A stretch of 64,000 bases of DNA. Origin: Mycobacterium sp. SMC-8 (lineage in GTDB: Bacteria > Actinomycetota > Actinomycetes > Mycobacteriales > Mycobacteriaceae). Shown piece by piece: positions 34,848 to 42,980 of this stretch. The DNA lies in contig NZ_CP079865.1 in the NCBI RefSeq assembly GCF_025263565.1, positions 5,084,001-5,148,000 of the forward strand, written 5' to 3'. Position numbers and translations under genes: made by a program. Below the pieces are notes generated by a model that saw only the letters and a program-made list of their open reading frames with translations, did not search any database and was not told where the DNA came from. How positions within the stretch are numbered: position 1 is the stretch's first letter; each line of letters opens with the position of its first letter.

Positions 34848-36815
34848 TCACGACGGGGCACCCACTGCGGTCGCGGTGGCTAGGTTGGTTGACCGCTGTG
34901 CGGTGAGTGCGGTCAGTGCTGTGGTGCGGCCGGCGCGCACACCGTTGGCGATGACCACGATTTCGGCGAGTTCATGGACGAGCACGACGGCGGCCAACCC
35001 GAGCACCCCGAACAAAGCCAGCGGCATCAGCACAATGATCAGTCCGAGGGATAGGCCGACGTTTTGCAGCATGATCCGTCGGGCGCGGCGGGCATGGGTG
35101 AATGTTTGTGGCAGGTGGCGTAGGTCTTCACCCATGAGTGCGACGTCGGCGGTTTCGATGGCGACGTCGGTGCCCATGGCGCCCATCGCGATGCCGAGGT
35201 CGGCGGTAGCCAGTGCGGGGGCGTCGTTGACGCCATCGCCGACCATCGCGGTGGGGCGCTGGGTGCGGAGCTGTTCGATCAGTCGGGCTTTGTCTTCGGG
35301 GCGCAGATCGGCGTGCACGGTGTCGATGCCGACTTCGCGGGCCAGGGCGGCCGCGGTGGCGTGGTTGTCGCCGGTGAGCATCGCCACCTGGTAGCCGTCG
35401 CGGCGCAGCTGGGTGATGACTTCGGTTGCCTCGGGCCGCAATTCGTCACGCACGGCGATGGCACCGATCACCTGTCCGTTGTCTTCGACCAGGACGGCGG
35501 TGGCTCCGGCCTGCTGCATCCGGGTGACCTCGGCGGTGAGCGGACCTCGGTCGAGCCAGCCGGGGCGGCCCAGCCGGATGCGGTGCCCGTCGCGGTGGCC
35601 GGTGAGTCCGGCGCCGGTGACTGCCTCGACGTCGGCGGCGGGGGTGACGGTGCCGGCGGCGGCCAGGATCGCCGCGGCCAGGGGGTGTTCACTGCGGGCC
35701 TCTACGGCGGCCGCGAGGTCCAGGACGTGCTCGGGGGTGACGTCGGGGGTGGTGGCCACCTCGATGACGGTGGGCCGGTTGGCGGTGAGGGTACCGGTCT
35801 TATCCAGGGCGACCCCACGGATCCTGCCCAGCGCTTCCAGCGCGGCGCCACCTTTGACCAGGGCGCCCAGCTTGCTGGCGGCGCCGATGGCGGCGACGAC
35901 CGTGACCGGTACCGAAATCGCCAGAGCACAGGGCGAGGCGGCGACCAGCACCACCAGAGCGCGTTCGATCCAGGTGGCGGGGTCACCGAGCAGGCTCCCC
36001 GCGACGGCGATCAGGGCGGCGGCGATCATCACGGCGGGGACCAGGGGTTTGGCGATGCGGTCAGCCAAACGTTGGGCGGCGCCCTTGCGGGACTGCTCGG
36101 CTTCCACGATGCGCACGATGCGGGCCAGGGAATTGTCCTCGGCGGTGGTGCTGACTTCTACTTCGAGGGCGCCGGCTCCGTTGATCGACCCGGCGAACAC
36201 CTCATCACCGGGGCCGGCTTCAACGGGCACTGATTCGCCGGTGATGGCCGAGAGGTCCAGGGCGGTGCGGCCCCGGGTGATGATGCCGTCAGTGGCGACT
36301 CGTTCTCCGGGTTTGACGACCATGAGGTCACCGATGCGCAATTCTGTTGGCGCGATGGTTGTTTCGGTGCCGTCGCGGCGAACGGTGGCCTCATCGGGCA
36401 CCAGCGACAGTAGTGCGCGCAGTCCGCGGCGGGTGCGGGCCAGCGAGTATTCCTCCAGGCCTTCGCTGATGGAGAACAGGAACGCCAGCATCGCGGCCTC
36501 ACCGACCTCGCCGAGCAGCACCGCGCCCACGGCGGCGATGGTCATCAGCGTGCCGACCCCGATCTTGCCCTTGGCCAGCCGCCCCAGGGTGGACGGCACG
36601 AAGGTATAGGCGCCGGCCAGCAGCGCCGCTGCCTCCAACGTGAGCACCACCGGGTCGGCGGCGCCGACCAGGTTGGCGATCAACGCCGCCAGCAGCAGTA
36701 CCCCGGAGAGCGCGGCGAACTGCAATTCTGTGATCTGCCAGAGCCGTTCGGGTTCACGCTCCTGCTCCTCGGCGCTGCGGGGTTCGTCGCTGCCGCAGCC
36801 ACAGGCATCGCTCAT
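34848..36815 (-). CDS. cadA: Cd/Zn/Pb-exporting P1B-type ATPase (transposon A)
   Basis: A 655-residue heavy-metal ATPase. It starts MSDACGCGSDEP with Cys residues that may bind metal, but without a full HMA domain. Motifs are TGES (ITGESVPVEA), the metal-site helix VAASPCALAIS (SPC in place of CPC), phosphorylation site DKTGTLT, SEHPLA, TGDN and GDGVNDAPALA. The SPC form is typical of the zinc/cadmium exporters found with CadC/CmtR regulators in actinobacteria. ATG 36815 overlaps the cmtR stop as ATGA. Confidence 0.92.
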   Translation of the reverse strand: MSDACGCGSDEPRSAEEQEREPERLWQITELQFAALSGVLLLAALIANLVGAADPVVLTLEAAALLAGAYTFVPSTLGRLAKGKIGVGTLMTIAAVGAVLLGEVGEAAMLAFLFSISEGLEEYSLARTRRGLRALLSLVPDEATVRRDGTETTIAPTELRIGDLMVVKPGERVATDGIITRGRTALDLSAITGESVPVEAGPGDEVFAGSINGAGALEVEVSTTAEDNSLARIVRIVEAEQSRKGAAQRLADRIAKPLVPAVMIAAALIAVAGSLLGDPATWIERALVVLVAASPCALAISVPVTVVAAIGAASKLGALVKGGAALEALGRIRGVALDKTGTLTANRPTVIEVATTPDVTPEHVLDLAAAVEARSEHPLAAAILAAAGTVTPAADVEAVTGAGLTGHRDGHRIRLGRPGWLDRGPLTAEVTRMQQAGATAVLVEDNGQVIGAIAVRDELRPEATEVITQLRRDGYQVAMLTGDNHATAAALAREVGIDTVHADLRPEDKARLIEQLRTQRPTAMVGDGVNDAPALATADLGIAMGAMGTDVAIETADVALMGEDLRHLPQTFTHARRARRIMLQNVGLSLGLIIVLMPLALFGVLGLAAVVLVHELAEIVVIANGVRAGRTTALTALTAQRSTNLATATAVGAPS

Positions 36816-37207
36816 TGCCGCGTCTCCTCGGTGTCGATCGCCGCACCCCGGGCGCCGGTTCCATAGGTGGGACACAACGCCACCGCGTTGCCGGTGGCCG
36901 CCAGCAGCGTTTCCGCCGCAGCGAGCACGTCCAGCAGCTCGGGGCGAGACAAGGAATAGAACACCTGACGGCCTTCTGGGCGGCCGGTGACCAGCCCACA
37001 GTCCCGCAGGCACGCCACGTGCGCGGAGACGGTGGATTGCGCCAACCCCAGCTCACCGATCAGATCGACAACTCGCGCCTCCCCGTCAGCCAGGCGGCGC
37101 ACGATCGTCAACCGCGTCGCATCGGAGAGACTGTGGAACAGTGCCACCGCGGCATCGAGGTCGGACGTGTTGCCGGCCAGGCAGGTGTCCCGCTTATTCA
37201 TCGTCAC
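36812..37207 (-). CDS. cmtR: ArsR/SmtB-family Cd/Pb-responsive repressor, CmtR-like
   Basis: A 131-residue winged-helix repressor. It has the recognition helix LAQSTVSAHVACLRDCGLV. The Cys pair in CLRDC matches Cys57/Cys61 of mycobacterial CmtR, and a third Cys in ALCPTYG takes the place of Cys102, giving the three-thiolate Cd/Pb site. Metal binding would release it from DNA and turn on cadA and cadD. Two starts are possible (ATG 37207 or 37201). An inverted repeat at 37212-37226 lies immediately upstream. Confidence 0.88.
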   Translation of the reverse strand: MTMNKRDTCLAGNTSDLDAAVALFHSLSDATRLTIVRRLADGEARVVDLIGELGLAQSTVSAHVACLRDCGLVTGRPEGRQVFYSLSRPELLDVLAAAETLLAATGNAVALCPTYGTGARGAAIDTEETRQ

Positions 37208-37211
37208 ACAA

Positions 37212-37226
37212 CGATGATAACCATCG
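37212..37226. promoter_or_regulatory. Candidate CmtR operator
   Basis: Inverted repeat CGATG-ATAAC-CATCG directly upstream of the cmtR start. Its position suits autorepression of the cmtR-cadA-cadD operon. Confidence 0.5.
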
Positions 37227-37314
37227 AAGCCGATTTAGCGAAAGGGGCGCATTCGTGACAGCCATTCTCGGAGCTGCTCCCGGTCGCGGCGAGCGTCGCA
37301 GACGAATTCGGTCG

Positions 37315-37418
37315 TGCATCAGATCGGCTGATAAAGCTGGTCAAGTGGAATTCTCATCCGATCTGATACACCGCAGTTCAGCTCACTGGTCCTGTGTCAG
37401 ATCAAATGAGAACGGACA
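37315..37418. repeat. Right-end repeats of transposon A
   Basis: The outermost site is TCAGATCAAATGAGAACGGA within 37393-37418. A second site (TGCATCAGATCGGCTGATAA, 37315-37334) has the same orientation. A third (TTCTCATCCGATCTGATACA, 37351-37370) is inverted relative to them. All resemble the left-end sites. Confidence 0.75.
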
Positions 37419-37520
37419 TGTCCGTTCTCATTGAATCTGGGGCACATTTACTAGTCTGACCTGCATTGCCCCAGATTGGATGAGAATTTCGATCGCGACG
37501 TTTCTCATTGAATCTGGGGC
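37419..37520. repeat. Left-end repeats of transposon B
   Basis: The TTCTCATTGAATCTGGGGCA-type sequence occurs at 37419-37445 and 37501-37520. An inverted variant (CCCCAGATTGGATGAGAA) lies within 37468-37490. The core TCTCATTGAATCTGGGG differs from that of transposon A (TCTCATTTGATCTGA), so the two transposases probably recognise different ends. Confidence 0.8.
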
Positions 37521-37684
37521 AACCCTGCTTCCGCGCCCGGCTGCGAGCGCAGCAGGGTAGCCGGAATGGTCTCCTGTCGATTCCGTTGGCTCGGGTACGT
37601 CTTCGGTATAACTACTGTGATCGTGTCTCTCGTGACACACGATCATGATTCTGTGGTGCGCTCGCTCGTGTTGGTAGTTCGGGT

Positions 37685-37831
37685 GCCGGCTGCGGCCTTT
37701 GAGCACCTTGGCCACCGCCCGTTTTAGATTGTCATAGCGGATACGGGCCGGGACATCACCAAAGTGGTTGAACGCCAACACATGCCGATGCAGGAGCGCC
37801 TCCTGGCCCTGAGTGGTGAAGTTGCTCCGAG
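37685..37831 (-). pseudogene. IS21-family transposase (IstA) remnant
   Basis: A short minus-strand frame encodes [20 protein letters not shown] and [20 protein letters not shown], a well conserved internal block of IstA transposases (an H-F-G-G-V-P-x-R-I-x-Y-D-N-L-K pattern). Both sides are lost. The rest of the open frame is not IstA-like. It is a relic between the left end of transposon B and its cadD gene. Confidence 0.75.
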
Positions 37832-38473
37832 CTAGAGGGCGAACGCTCCGCCTTTGATGAGGATGAGGGCCCCGATTGTGATCAGTGCAACGGGCAGAAC
37901 GATGTGGCCCCAGCGTGAGAGTGCTTTGGCGATGATCGGGTGGGAGGCGAAATATCGGCCGGCCGCGCACCAGATGGCCACACCGATGAGGAACACGATG
38001 ATGTAAACACCGATGGTGGCGATCGTTGAGACGGCGAAGATCGGAACGTACACGCCGATGTTGTCGCCGCCGTTGGCGAAGGTGATGACTGCGACCTGCC
38101 AGGTGCCAGGCGTCAACAGTGTTGCGGGATCATCGGTCGGCGCCGGTTGGGTGCGGCGATCCCGCCAGGCCAGCCATGCCGCCCGCAGCCCCAACACGAT
38201 GGGCAGCAGCCCGAAGTACGGCAGTGCGGCTGGAGGAAGCAGCGTGGCACCCAGGAGTGCGCCGCCAACCGAAACTGCCAAGATGGCGGTGAAGCCGAGG
38301 TACTGACCGGCGGTCACTCGGATGGCTGCGCCACGATGACCGGGCGCCTGGCCGAACATCACCGCGAGGACCACGATGTCGTCGATATTGGTGATGGCGA
38401 AGGTGGCGATCGCCTGAACGAGTGTGGCTGGGCTCAGCACGGCCAATGCGACCAGCTTCGAGTGAAATCCCAC
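37832..38473 (-). CDS. cadD: CadD-family cadmium resistance transporter (transposon B)
   Basis: A 213-residue membrane protein related to the CadD at 34235-34828: [48 protein letters not shown] and [18 protein letters not shown], with a charged loop [11 protein letters not shown] between helix groups. It probably exports cadmium. It stands alone, without cadA or cmtR nearby; the merR gene upstream in the same direction may control it. Confidence 0.85.
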   Translation of the reverse strand: MGFHSKLVALAVLSPATLVQAIATFAITNIDDIVVLAVMFGQAPGHRGAAIRVTAGQYLGFTAILAVSVGGALLGATLLPPAALPYFGLLPIVLGLRAAWLAWRDRRTQPAPTDDPATLLTPGTWQVAVITFANGGDNIGVYVPIFAVSTIATIGVYIIVFLIGVAIWCAAGRYFASHPIIAKALSRWGHIVLPVALITIGALILIKGGAFAL

Positions 38474-38611
38474 CGCATCGGGTGAGCCTACTGCTCAGCA
38501 GACCCCGCGCTCCCGCGCACCAACGACCTCCAGTGGGGCGGAAATTCATGACGACTGCCGGGGTCAACGGACTTGACGAAATACATGCCTCCGGTGCCAC
38601 GGAGGTGGCTC

Positions 38612-39001
38612 CTAGAGGTATCGACATACGTCATCGGCGCTGCATGATTCCGGGTCGACGCTTTCGGCGCCCTGCCGCAGCCGGGCGATGGTCTCGCGCA
38701 GTGCCACCAGTGCGCTGATCTGCTCGTCGAGGTCGGTCAGTCGGATGTCGAGCAGGTCGCGCACGTGCGTGCACGGCGCGTGGCCGCTGTCACGGATGTC
38801 GAGGATCTGCCGAATCTGGGCGAGGCTGAACCCGGCGGCCTGTCCCCGTCGGATGAAGCCGACCCGGGCGATCGTGTCGGCGGCATAGTCGCGATACCCC
38901 GCCGGGGAACGTTCGGCGGGCGGGAGCAGGCCTTCGTCTTCGTAGTAGCGCAGCGTCGCGGTGGTGGCCCCGGTCGCCTCGGCGAGCTTCCCGATTCTCA
39001 C
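38612..39001 (-). CDS. merR: MerR-family metal-responsive activator
   Basis: A 129-residue protein with the MerR N-terminal helix-turn-helix (MRIGKLAEATGATTATLRYY, then EDEGLLPPAERS) and a dimerisation helix. Candidate metal ligands are Cys77, Cys120 and Cys126 (APCTH; ESCSADDVCRYL), similar in spacing to the Hg-binding cysteines of MerR, though ZntR/CadR-like specificity cannot be excluded. GTG start. It is divergent from merA with a strong operator between them. In mycobacterial mer operons an ArsR-type MerR is common, so a true MerR-family protein here is worth noting. Confidence 0.83.
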   Translation of the reverse strand: MRIGKLAEATGATTATLRYYEDEGLLPPAERSPAGYRDYAADTIARVGFIRRGQAAGFSLAQIRQILDIRDSGHAPCTHVRDLLDIRLTDLDEQISALVALRETIARLRQGAESVDPESCSADDVCRYL

Positions 39002-39018
39002 GATGTCTCCTCAGAACA

Positions 39019-39048
39019 CTTGACCTTCAAGCCTACTTGAAGGTCAAG
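39019..39048. promoter_or_regulatory. MerR-type operator/promoter between merR and merA
   Basis: Perfect 13-base arms CTTGACCTTCAAG and CTTGAAGGTCAAG flank the centre CCTA. The TTGACC at 39020-39025 can serve as the -35 box of the merA promoter, as in MerR-family promoters where the regulator twists an overlong spacer. The merA ATG lies 10 bases beyond the repeat, so the transcript would have a very short leader. Confidence 0.75.
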
Positions 39049-39057
39049 GATGGGTGC

Positions 39058-40461
39058 ATGAGTCAGGGATTGGACCTCGCGGTCATCGGTTCCGGCGGCG
39101 CGGCGATGGCCGCGGCGATCCGCGCTACCGCGCTCGGCAAGTCCGTCGTCATGATCGAGCGCGGCATCTTCGGTGGCACGTGTGTCAACACCGGCTGCGT
39201 GCCGTCAAAGGCCCTGATCGCAGCGGCCGAGGCCCGGCATACCGCAGCCGACACTGCCCGGTTCCCGGGGATCGCCACCACGGCCGGCCCGGTGGACATG
39301 GCGGCCCTGATCGCCGGCACGCACGATCTGGTGGAGTCGCTGCGCTCAGAGAAGTACCTCAACGTGGCCGAATCGTATGGCTGGCAGCGCATTCAGGGCC
39401 AAGCGCGGTTCGCCGGAACCCCGGACGCGCCCGTCATCGAGGTCGGCGATGCCACCATCGAGGCCGAGCACTACCTGATCGCCACCGGCGCGAACCCAGT
39501 CATCCCGCCCGCATTCGAGGGCGTCGCCTACCTGACCTCGACCACCGCGATGGAAGTCACCGAGGTCCCGGAGTCGCTGCTGGTGATCGGCGGCGGCTAC
39601 GTCGCGTTGGAGCAGGCGCAACTGTTCGCCCGGCTCGGGTCAACGGTGACGGTGCTGGTCCGCTCCACGCTGGCATCGAAGGAAGAGCCGGAAGTCGGCA
39701 TGGCGCTGCTGGAGGTGTTCGCCGACGACGGCATCCGGGTGGTGCGCCGCGCCACGGTGAGCGAGGTCGAGCAGGCCGACGATCAGGTCACGGTCACCGC
39801 GACCATCACCGGCGGAACGCAGCAGTTCCGTGCCGCGAAAGTCCTCGTCGCCACCGGCCGCCGTCCGAACACCGACGGCCTGAATCTCGAAGCGGTGCAG
39901 GTCAAAACCGGCGAGAACAACGAGGTCGTGGTGAGCGACGGGCTGCAGTCGTCGAACCCACGGATCTGGGCGGCCGGCGACGTGACCGGGCACCGCGAGT
40001 TCGTCTACGTCGCCGCCCATCACGGCGCGATGGTCGCCGACAACATCTTCACCGACGCCGGCCGCAGGGTCGACTACCGCCATCTGCCCCGCGTGACGTT
40101 CACCAGCCCCGCGGTCGGTGCGGCCGGGACGACCGAGGCCGAGCTCCTCGCCGCCGGGACACGGTGCGACTGCCGGGTGCTGCCGCTAAAACATGTGCCG
40201 CGTGCGGTGGTCAACCGAGACACCCGCGGTTTCATCAAACTCGTCGCCGACGCCGGCACCGGCCGCATCCACGGCATCACCGCCGTCGCCAAGGATGCTG
40301 GCGAGATCGCCGCCGCCGCGGTCTACATCCTCGACGCCGCGATGACCGTCGACCAGGTCGCCGGGTCCTGGGCCCCGTATCTGACCATGGCCGAAGGCAT
40401 CAAAATCGCCGCCCAGTCCTTCAGCGCCGATATGTCCCGACTGTCCTGCTGCGCATCCTGA
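39058..40461 (+). CDS. merA: Mercuric reductase
   Basis: A 467-residue flavoprotein that reduces Hg(II) to Hg(0) with NADPH. It has the FAD site AVIGSGGAAMAAAI, the redox-active disulphide GGTCVNTGCVPSK (Cys42, Cys47), the NADPH loop VIGGGYVALEQA and the C-terminal vicinal pair LSCCAS (Cys464-Cys465) that passes Hg to the active site. There is no N-terminal HMA domain. The chosen ATG 39058 is preferred over a TTG at 39037 that lies inside the operator. Confidence 0.95.
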   Translation: MSQGLDLAVIGSGGAAMAAAIRATALGKSVVMIERGIFGGTCVNTGCVPSKALIAAAEARHTAADTARFPGIATTAGPVDMAALIAGTHDLVESLRSEKYLNVAESYGWQRIQGQARFAGTPDAPVIEVGDATIEAEHYLIATGANPVIPPAFEGVAYLTSTTAMEVTEVPESLLVIGGGYVALEQAQLFARLGSTVTVLVRSTLASKEEPEVGMALLEVFADDGIRVVRRATVSEVEQADDQVTVTATITGGTQQFRAAKVLVATGRRPNTDGLNLEAVQVKTGENNEVVVSDGLQSSNPRIWAAGDVTGHREFVYVAAHHGAMVADNIFTDAGRRVDYRHLPRVTFTSPAVGAAGTTEAELLAAGTRCDCRVLPLKHVPRAVVNRDTRGFIKLVADAGTGRIHGITAVAKDAGEIAAAAVYILDAAMTVDQVAGSWAPYLTMAEGIKIAAQSFSADMSRLSCCAS

Positions 40462-40487
40462 CGCATGGCTCACTCGAAAGGTTCCTG

Positions 40488-41129
40488 ATGCCCAATTTCC
40501 TTGACCGCCTGACCATTCCGGAAGAGTCCGGGCTCGACCCGACGATGCTGGTGCCGTTGCTGCGGCTGCTCGCCGCCGGCGAGCCGGTCACCGTGGAGGC
40601 GCTCGCCGCGGCCGTCGGCCTCCCGGTTGACGAGGTGACCCGGCGTCTGGCCGCGGTACCCGACACCGAATACGACGAGCAGGGCCGCATCGTCGGCCAG
40701 GGCCTGACCCTGCGCCCGACCCGCCACCGATTCACCGTGGCCGGCCAAGAGCTCTACACCTGGTGCGCCCTGGACACCCTCATCTTTCCCACCATCCTGG
40801 ACCGGCCCGCCAGCATCGAATCCGAATCACCCGTCAGCGGGCACCCGATCAGGGTCTCGGTCGGCGAAAACGGTGTCACCAGCGTGCAGCCCGAGACCGC
40901 GGTGGTCTCGCTGGTCAACCCCGACGACCTCACCTCGATCCGGTCCTCATTCTGCAACCAGGTGCACTACTTCACCTGCGCGCAGGACGCCGCGCCGTGG
41001 CTCGCCGAGCACCCCGAAGGTCAGATCGTCAGCGTCGCTGAGGCCCACCAACTCGGCGCAGCCCTGACCACACAAATCCTTACCCAGCTCCATACCCCGC
41101 CAACTGCCCACCCCGGCTGCTGCAGCTGA
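40488..41129 (+). CDS. merB: Organomercurial lyase
   Basis: A 213-residue enzyme that cleaves the carbon-mercury bond of organomercurials. The catalytic residues are visible: Cys93 and Asp96 in YTWCALDT, and Cys156 in SSFCNQVHYF (Cys96, Asp99, Cys159 in the canonical numbering). The N-terminal winged-helix-like part (VEALAAAVGLPVDEVTRRL) is normal. The C-terminus ends GCCS, which could hand over Hg(II). It follows merA by 26 bases with a GAAAGG site. Confidence 0.94.
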   Translation: MPNFLDRLTIPEESGLDPTMLVPLLRLLAAGEPVTVEALAAAVGLPVDEVTRRLAAVPDTEYDEQGRIVGQGLTLRPTRHRFTVAGQELYTWCALDTLIFPTILDRPASIESESPVSGHPIRVSVGENGVTSVQPETAVVSLVNPDDLTSIRSSFCNQVHYFTCAQDAAPWLAEHPEGQIVSVAEAHQLGAALTTQILTQLHTPPTAHPGCCS

Positions 41130-41161
41130 CCAGCCGCACCCAACCTGATGAGGAGAAATCA

Positions 41162-41452
41162 ATGAATCAACGTCCACGAAGAAATCCCGTGCTGCTGGGT
41201 GCGGCAGCGGTGCTGGTGACGGCCCTGTGTTGCGCCGCGCCAGTCCTGATCGCCGGCGGCGCGCTCGCCGCCGTGTGTGGACTGCTCGAGAATCCATGGG
41301 TCATCGGGGCAGCCGTCGCGCTGCTGCTGGCGGCTGTGGTCGCCTTCGCCCGCCGCGGTCAACGCGGCGATCACTGCTGTCCCGCCGACAGCCATTCACC
41401 CGCGACGCACACGCTCGACGACCTGACGAAAGGAAGCATCGACAATGTCTGA
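41162..41452 (+). CDS. Small MerT-like membrane protein with Cys pairs
   Basis: A 96-residue protein with two membrane helices. The first holds a vicinal cysteine pair followed by proline (TALCCAAPVLIAGGALAAVC), like the CC pair in the first helix of MerT. A second CC (GDHCC) follows helix two. It probably takes Hg(II) across the membrane towards MerA. It is not a full MerT by length or motif, so the name is only by analogy. It is in the mer operon, 32 bases after merB with an AGGAG site, and overlaps the next gene by 8 bases. Confidence 0.65.
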   Translation: MNQRPRRNPVLLGAAAVLVTALCCAAPVLIAGGALAAVCGLLENPWVIGAAVALLLAAVVAFARRGQRGDHCCPADSHSPATHTLDDLTKGSIDNV

Positions 41453-41999
41453 AACGCGTTCGTTTACACCCCACAGGTGGGCGGGCGTTACGGCTGTGAT
41501 GCTGGCAGCGGGCGCGCTGACCGCGTGCGGCCAATCGGCCACAACCAGCAATCCGACCTCACCGCCACACGCCAACGCCACAACCCAGGCGACGGCGGCG
41601 ACACTGACCACGGTGGACGGCAAAACCGTCGAACTGCCCGCTGCCGCCCCGACCGCGATCCTGTTCTTCTCCTACGGGTGCGGCGAATGCGTCGGCGGCG
41701 GTAAATCCCTGGCCGCTGCTCGGGCGGCCGTGGAGAAAGCCGGAGGCAGCGCCAAGTTCCTAGCCGTCGACATCGTCCCCACCGAGAAACCCGCCGATGT
41801 TCGCCACTTCCTGGACCAGATCGGCGGCACCAGCCTGCCCGCGGTCGTCGATACTAACGGGGCCCTGACCAGCCGCTACCAGGTGACCGCGCCGGCCACC
41901 GCCCTCGTCATCGACCCGTCCGGGCAGATCAGCTACCGCGGCCACGCCCCGTCCCAGGATCAGATCCTGGCCGCCCTCGGCAGCAGCGCCGCACGGTGA
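41445..41999 (+). CDS. Thioredoxin-like (TlpA-type) lipoprotein of the mer operon
   Basis: A 184-residue protein. The N-terminus is a lipoprotein signal (TAVMLAAGALTAC, lipobox Cys at residue 28), then a Thr/Ser/Pro-rich linker and a thioredoxin fold with active site FFSYGCGECVGGG (CxxC), ending with a cis-Pro-type SLPAVVDTNG and ALVIDPSGQISYRGH. It would sit outside the membrane and exchange thiols. The next gene encodes a CcdA-like membrane electron carrier and overlaps by 4 bases, so the two probably work together. Its presence within the mer operon suggests handling of Hg-thiol stress. Confidence 0.82.
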   Translation: MSETRSFTPHRWAGVTAVMLAAGALTACGQSATTSNPTSPPHANATTQATAATLTTVDGKTVELPAAAPTAILFFSYGCGECVGGGKSLAAARAAVEKAGGSAKFLAVDIVPTEKPADVRHFLDQIGGTSLPAVVDTNGALTSRYQVTAPATALVIDPSGQISYRGHAPSQDQILAALGSSAAR

Positions 42000-42844
42000 A
42001 CCTGCTCGCGCTCGCGTTTACCGCTGGCATGCTCGCCCCGGTCAACCCCTGCGGGTTCGCGCTGCTACCGGCGTGGATCACCGGCACCATCGCCACCGGC
42101 GGCACCGATGCGGTGCTCGTGCGGCTGGCCCGGGCACTGCGCACCGGGGCCGTCCTGACCATCGGGTTCACCGGCACCCTCACCCTCGCCGGTATCGCGA
42201 TCAGTGCCGGTGCCCGGACCCTGGTGACGGCTGCTCCCTGGCTCGGGATCACGATCGGGCTCACCCTGGCCATCTTGGGCGGCTTCATGCTCACCGGCCG
42301 CACCATCGGTCTGCGTATGCCTGCCCGGACGCGTCATCGGCCGGACTCCCCAACAGCCGGTGGTGTGCTCGCGGCCGGAATCGGCTACGCCCTGGCGTCA
42401 CTGTCCTGCACCTTCGGGGTACTGCTCGCGGTGATCGCCCAGGCCCAGGCCACCAGCGGATGGGGCGGTCTGCTGGCAGTGTTCACCGCATACACAGCCG
42501 GTGCCGCCACCATCTTGATGCTGGTCAGCGTCGGCACCGCCATCGCCGGCACGGCCCTGACCCGGCATCTGGGTATCCTCGCCCGCCACGGGACCCGCGT
42601 CACCGCCGTTGTCCTCATCGCCACCGGCGCCTACCTCGCGTGGTACTGGCTGCCCGCGGCCACCGGGCACACCGCCAGCGGCGGCAACCTGCTCACCGGC
42701 TGGTCGGCCACCGCGACCGGATGGCTGCAGGACCACGCCCTCCCGGCCAGCGTCATTGCCGCCTTCGCTGTGGTGGTCAGCGCGGTGGCCGCGTACTGGA
42801 CCACCCACCGCCGGCCAATCACCGGCAAGCAGCGCCGCCGGTGA
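41996..42844 (+). CDS. CcdA/DsbD-like transmembrane thiol-electron carrier
   Basis: A 282-residue membrane protein with about six to seven helices. GTG start overlapping the previous stop. The first helix holds MLAPVNPCGFALLPAW and the fourth YALASLSCTFGVLLAV, the two membrane cysteines of CcdA that pass electrons from cytoplasmic thioredoxin to extracytoplasmic partners. Its natural partner is the thioredoxin-like lipoprotein encoded just upstream. It is the last gene of the mer operon. Confidence 0.83.
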   Translation: MNLLALAFTAGMLAPVNPCGFALLPAWITGTIATGGTDAVLVRLARALRTGAVLTIGFTGTLTLAGIAISAGARTLVTAAPWLGITIGLTLAILGGFMLTGRTIGLRMPARTRHRPDSPTAGGVLAAGIGYALASLSCTFGVLLAVIAQAQATSGWGGLLAVFTAYTAGAATILMLVSVGTAIAGTALTRHLGILARHGTRVTAVVLIATGAYLAWYWLPAATGHTASGGNLLTGWSATATGWLQDHALPASVIAAFAVVVSAVAAYWTTHRRPITGKQRRR

Positions 42845-42980
42845 TGATTCACCGGCCGATACACCCAGCCAGATACCACTGTCCCTAACGATTAGAAAGC
42901 CGATAGATACAACCGTCGGACACAGTCAGATGCACACCACAAGTGCCTTACTGATAAGGCACATTCAAGACTGCCGACCC

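Larger units (their letters stand above)
29356..37418 (+). mobile_element. Tn7-like transposon A carrying cadmium resistance
   Basis: Its ends read TGTCAGTTCTCATCCGATCT (left) and, on the complement, TGTCCGTTCTCATTTGATCT (right). Repeated transposase-binding-like sequences lie inside both ends. The 8063-bp element has tnsA-tniA-tniB-tniQ rightward from the left end and cadD-cadA-cmtR leftward from the right end. The flanking 5-bp duplication TGTCC is the terminal pentamer of transposon B. Confidence 0.88.

Noticed and set aside
39054..40487. Long plus-strand frame that continues into merB
   Set aside because: It is the shifted shadow of merA and only the part from 40488 onward is merB.
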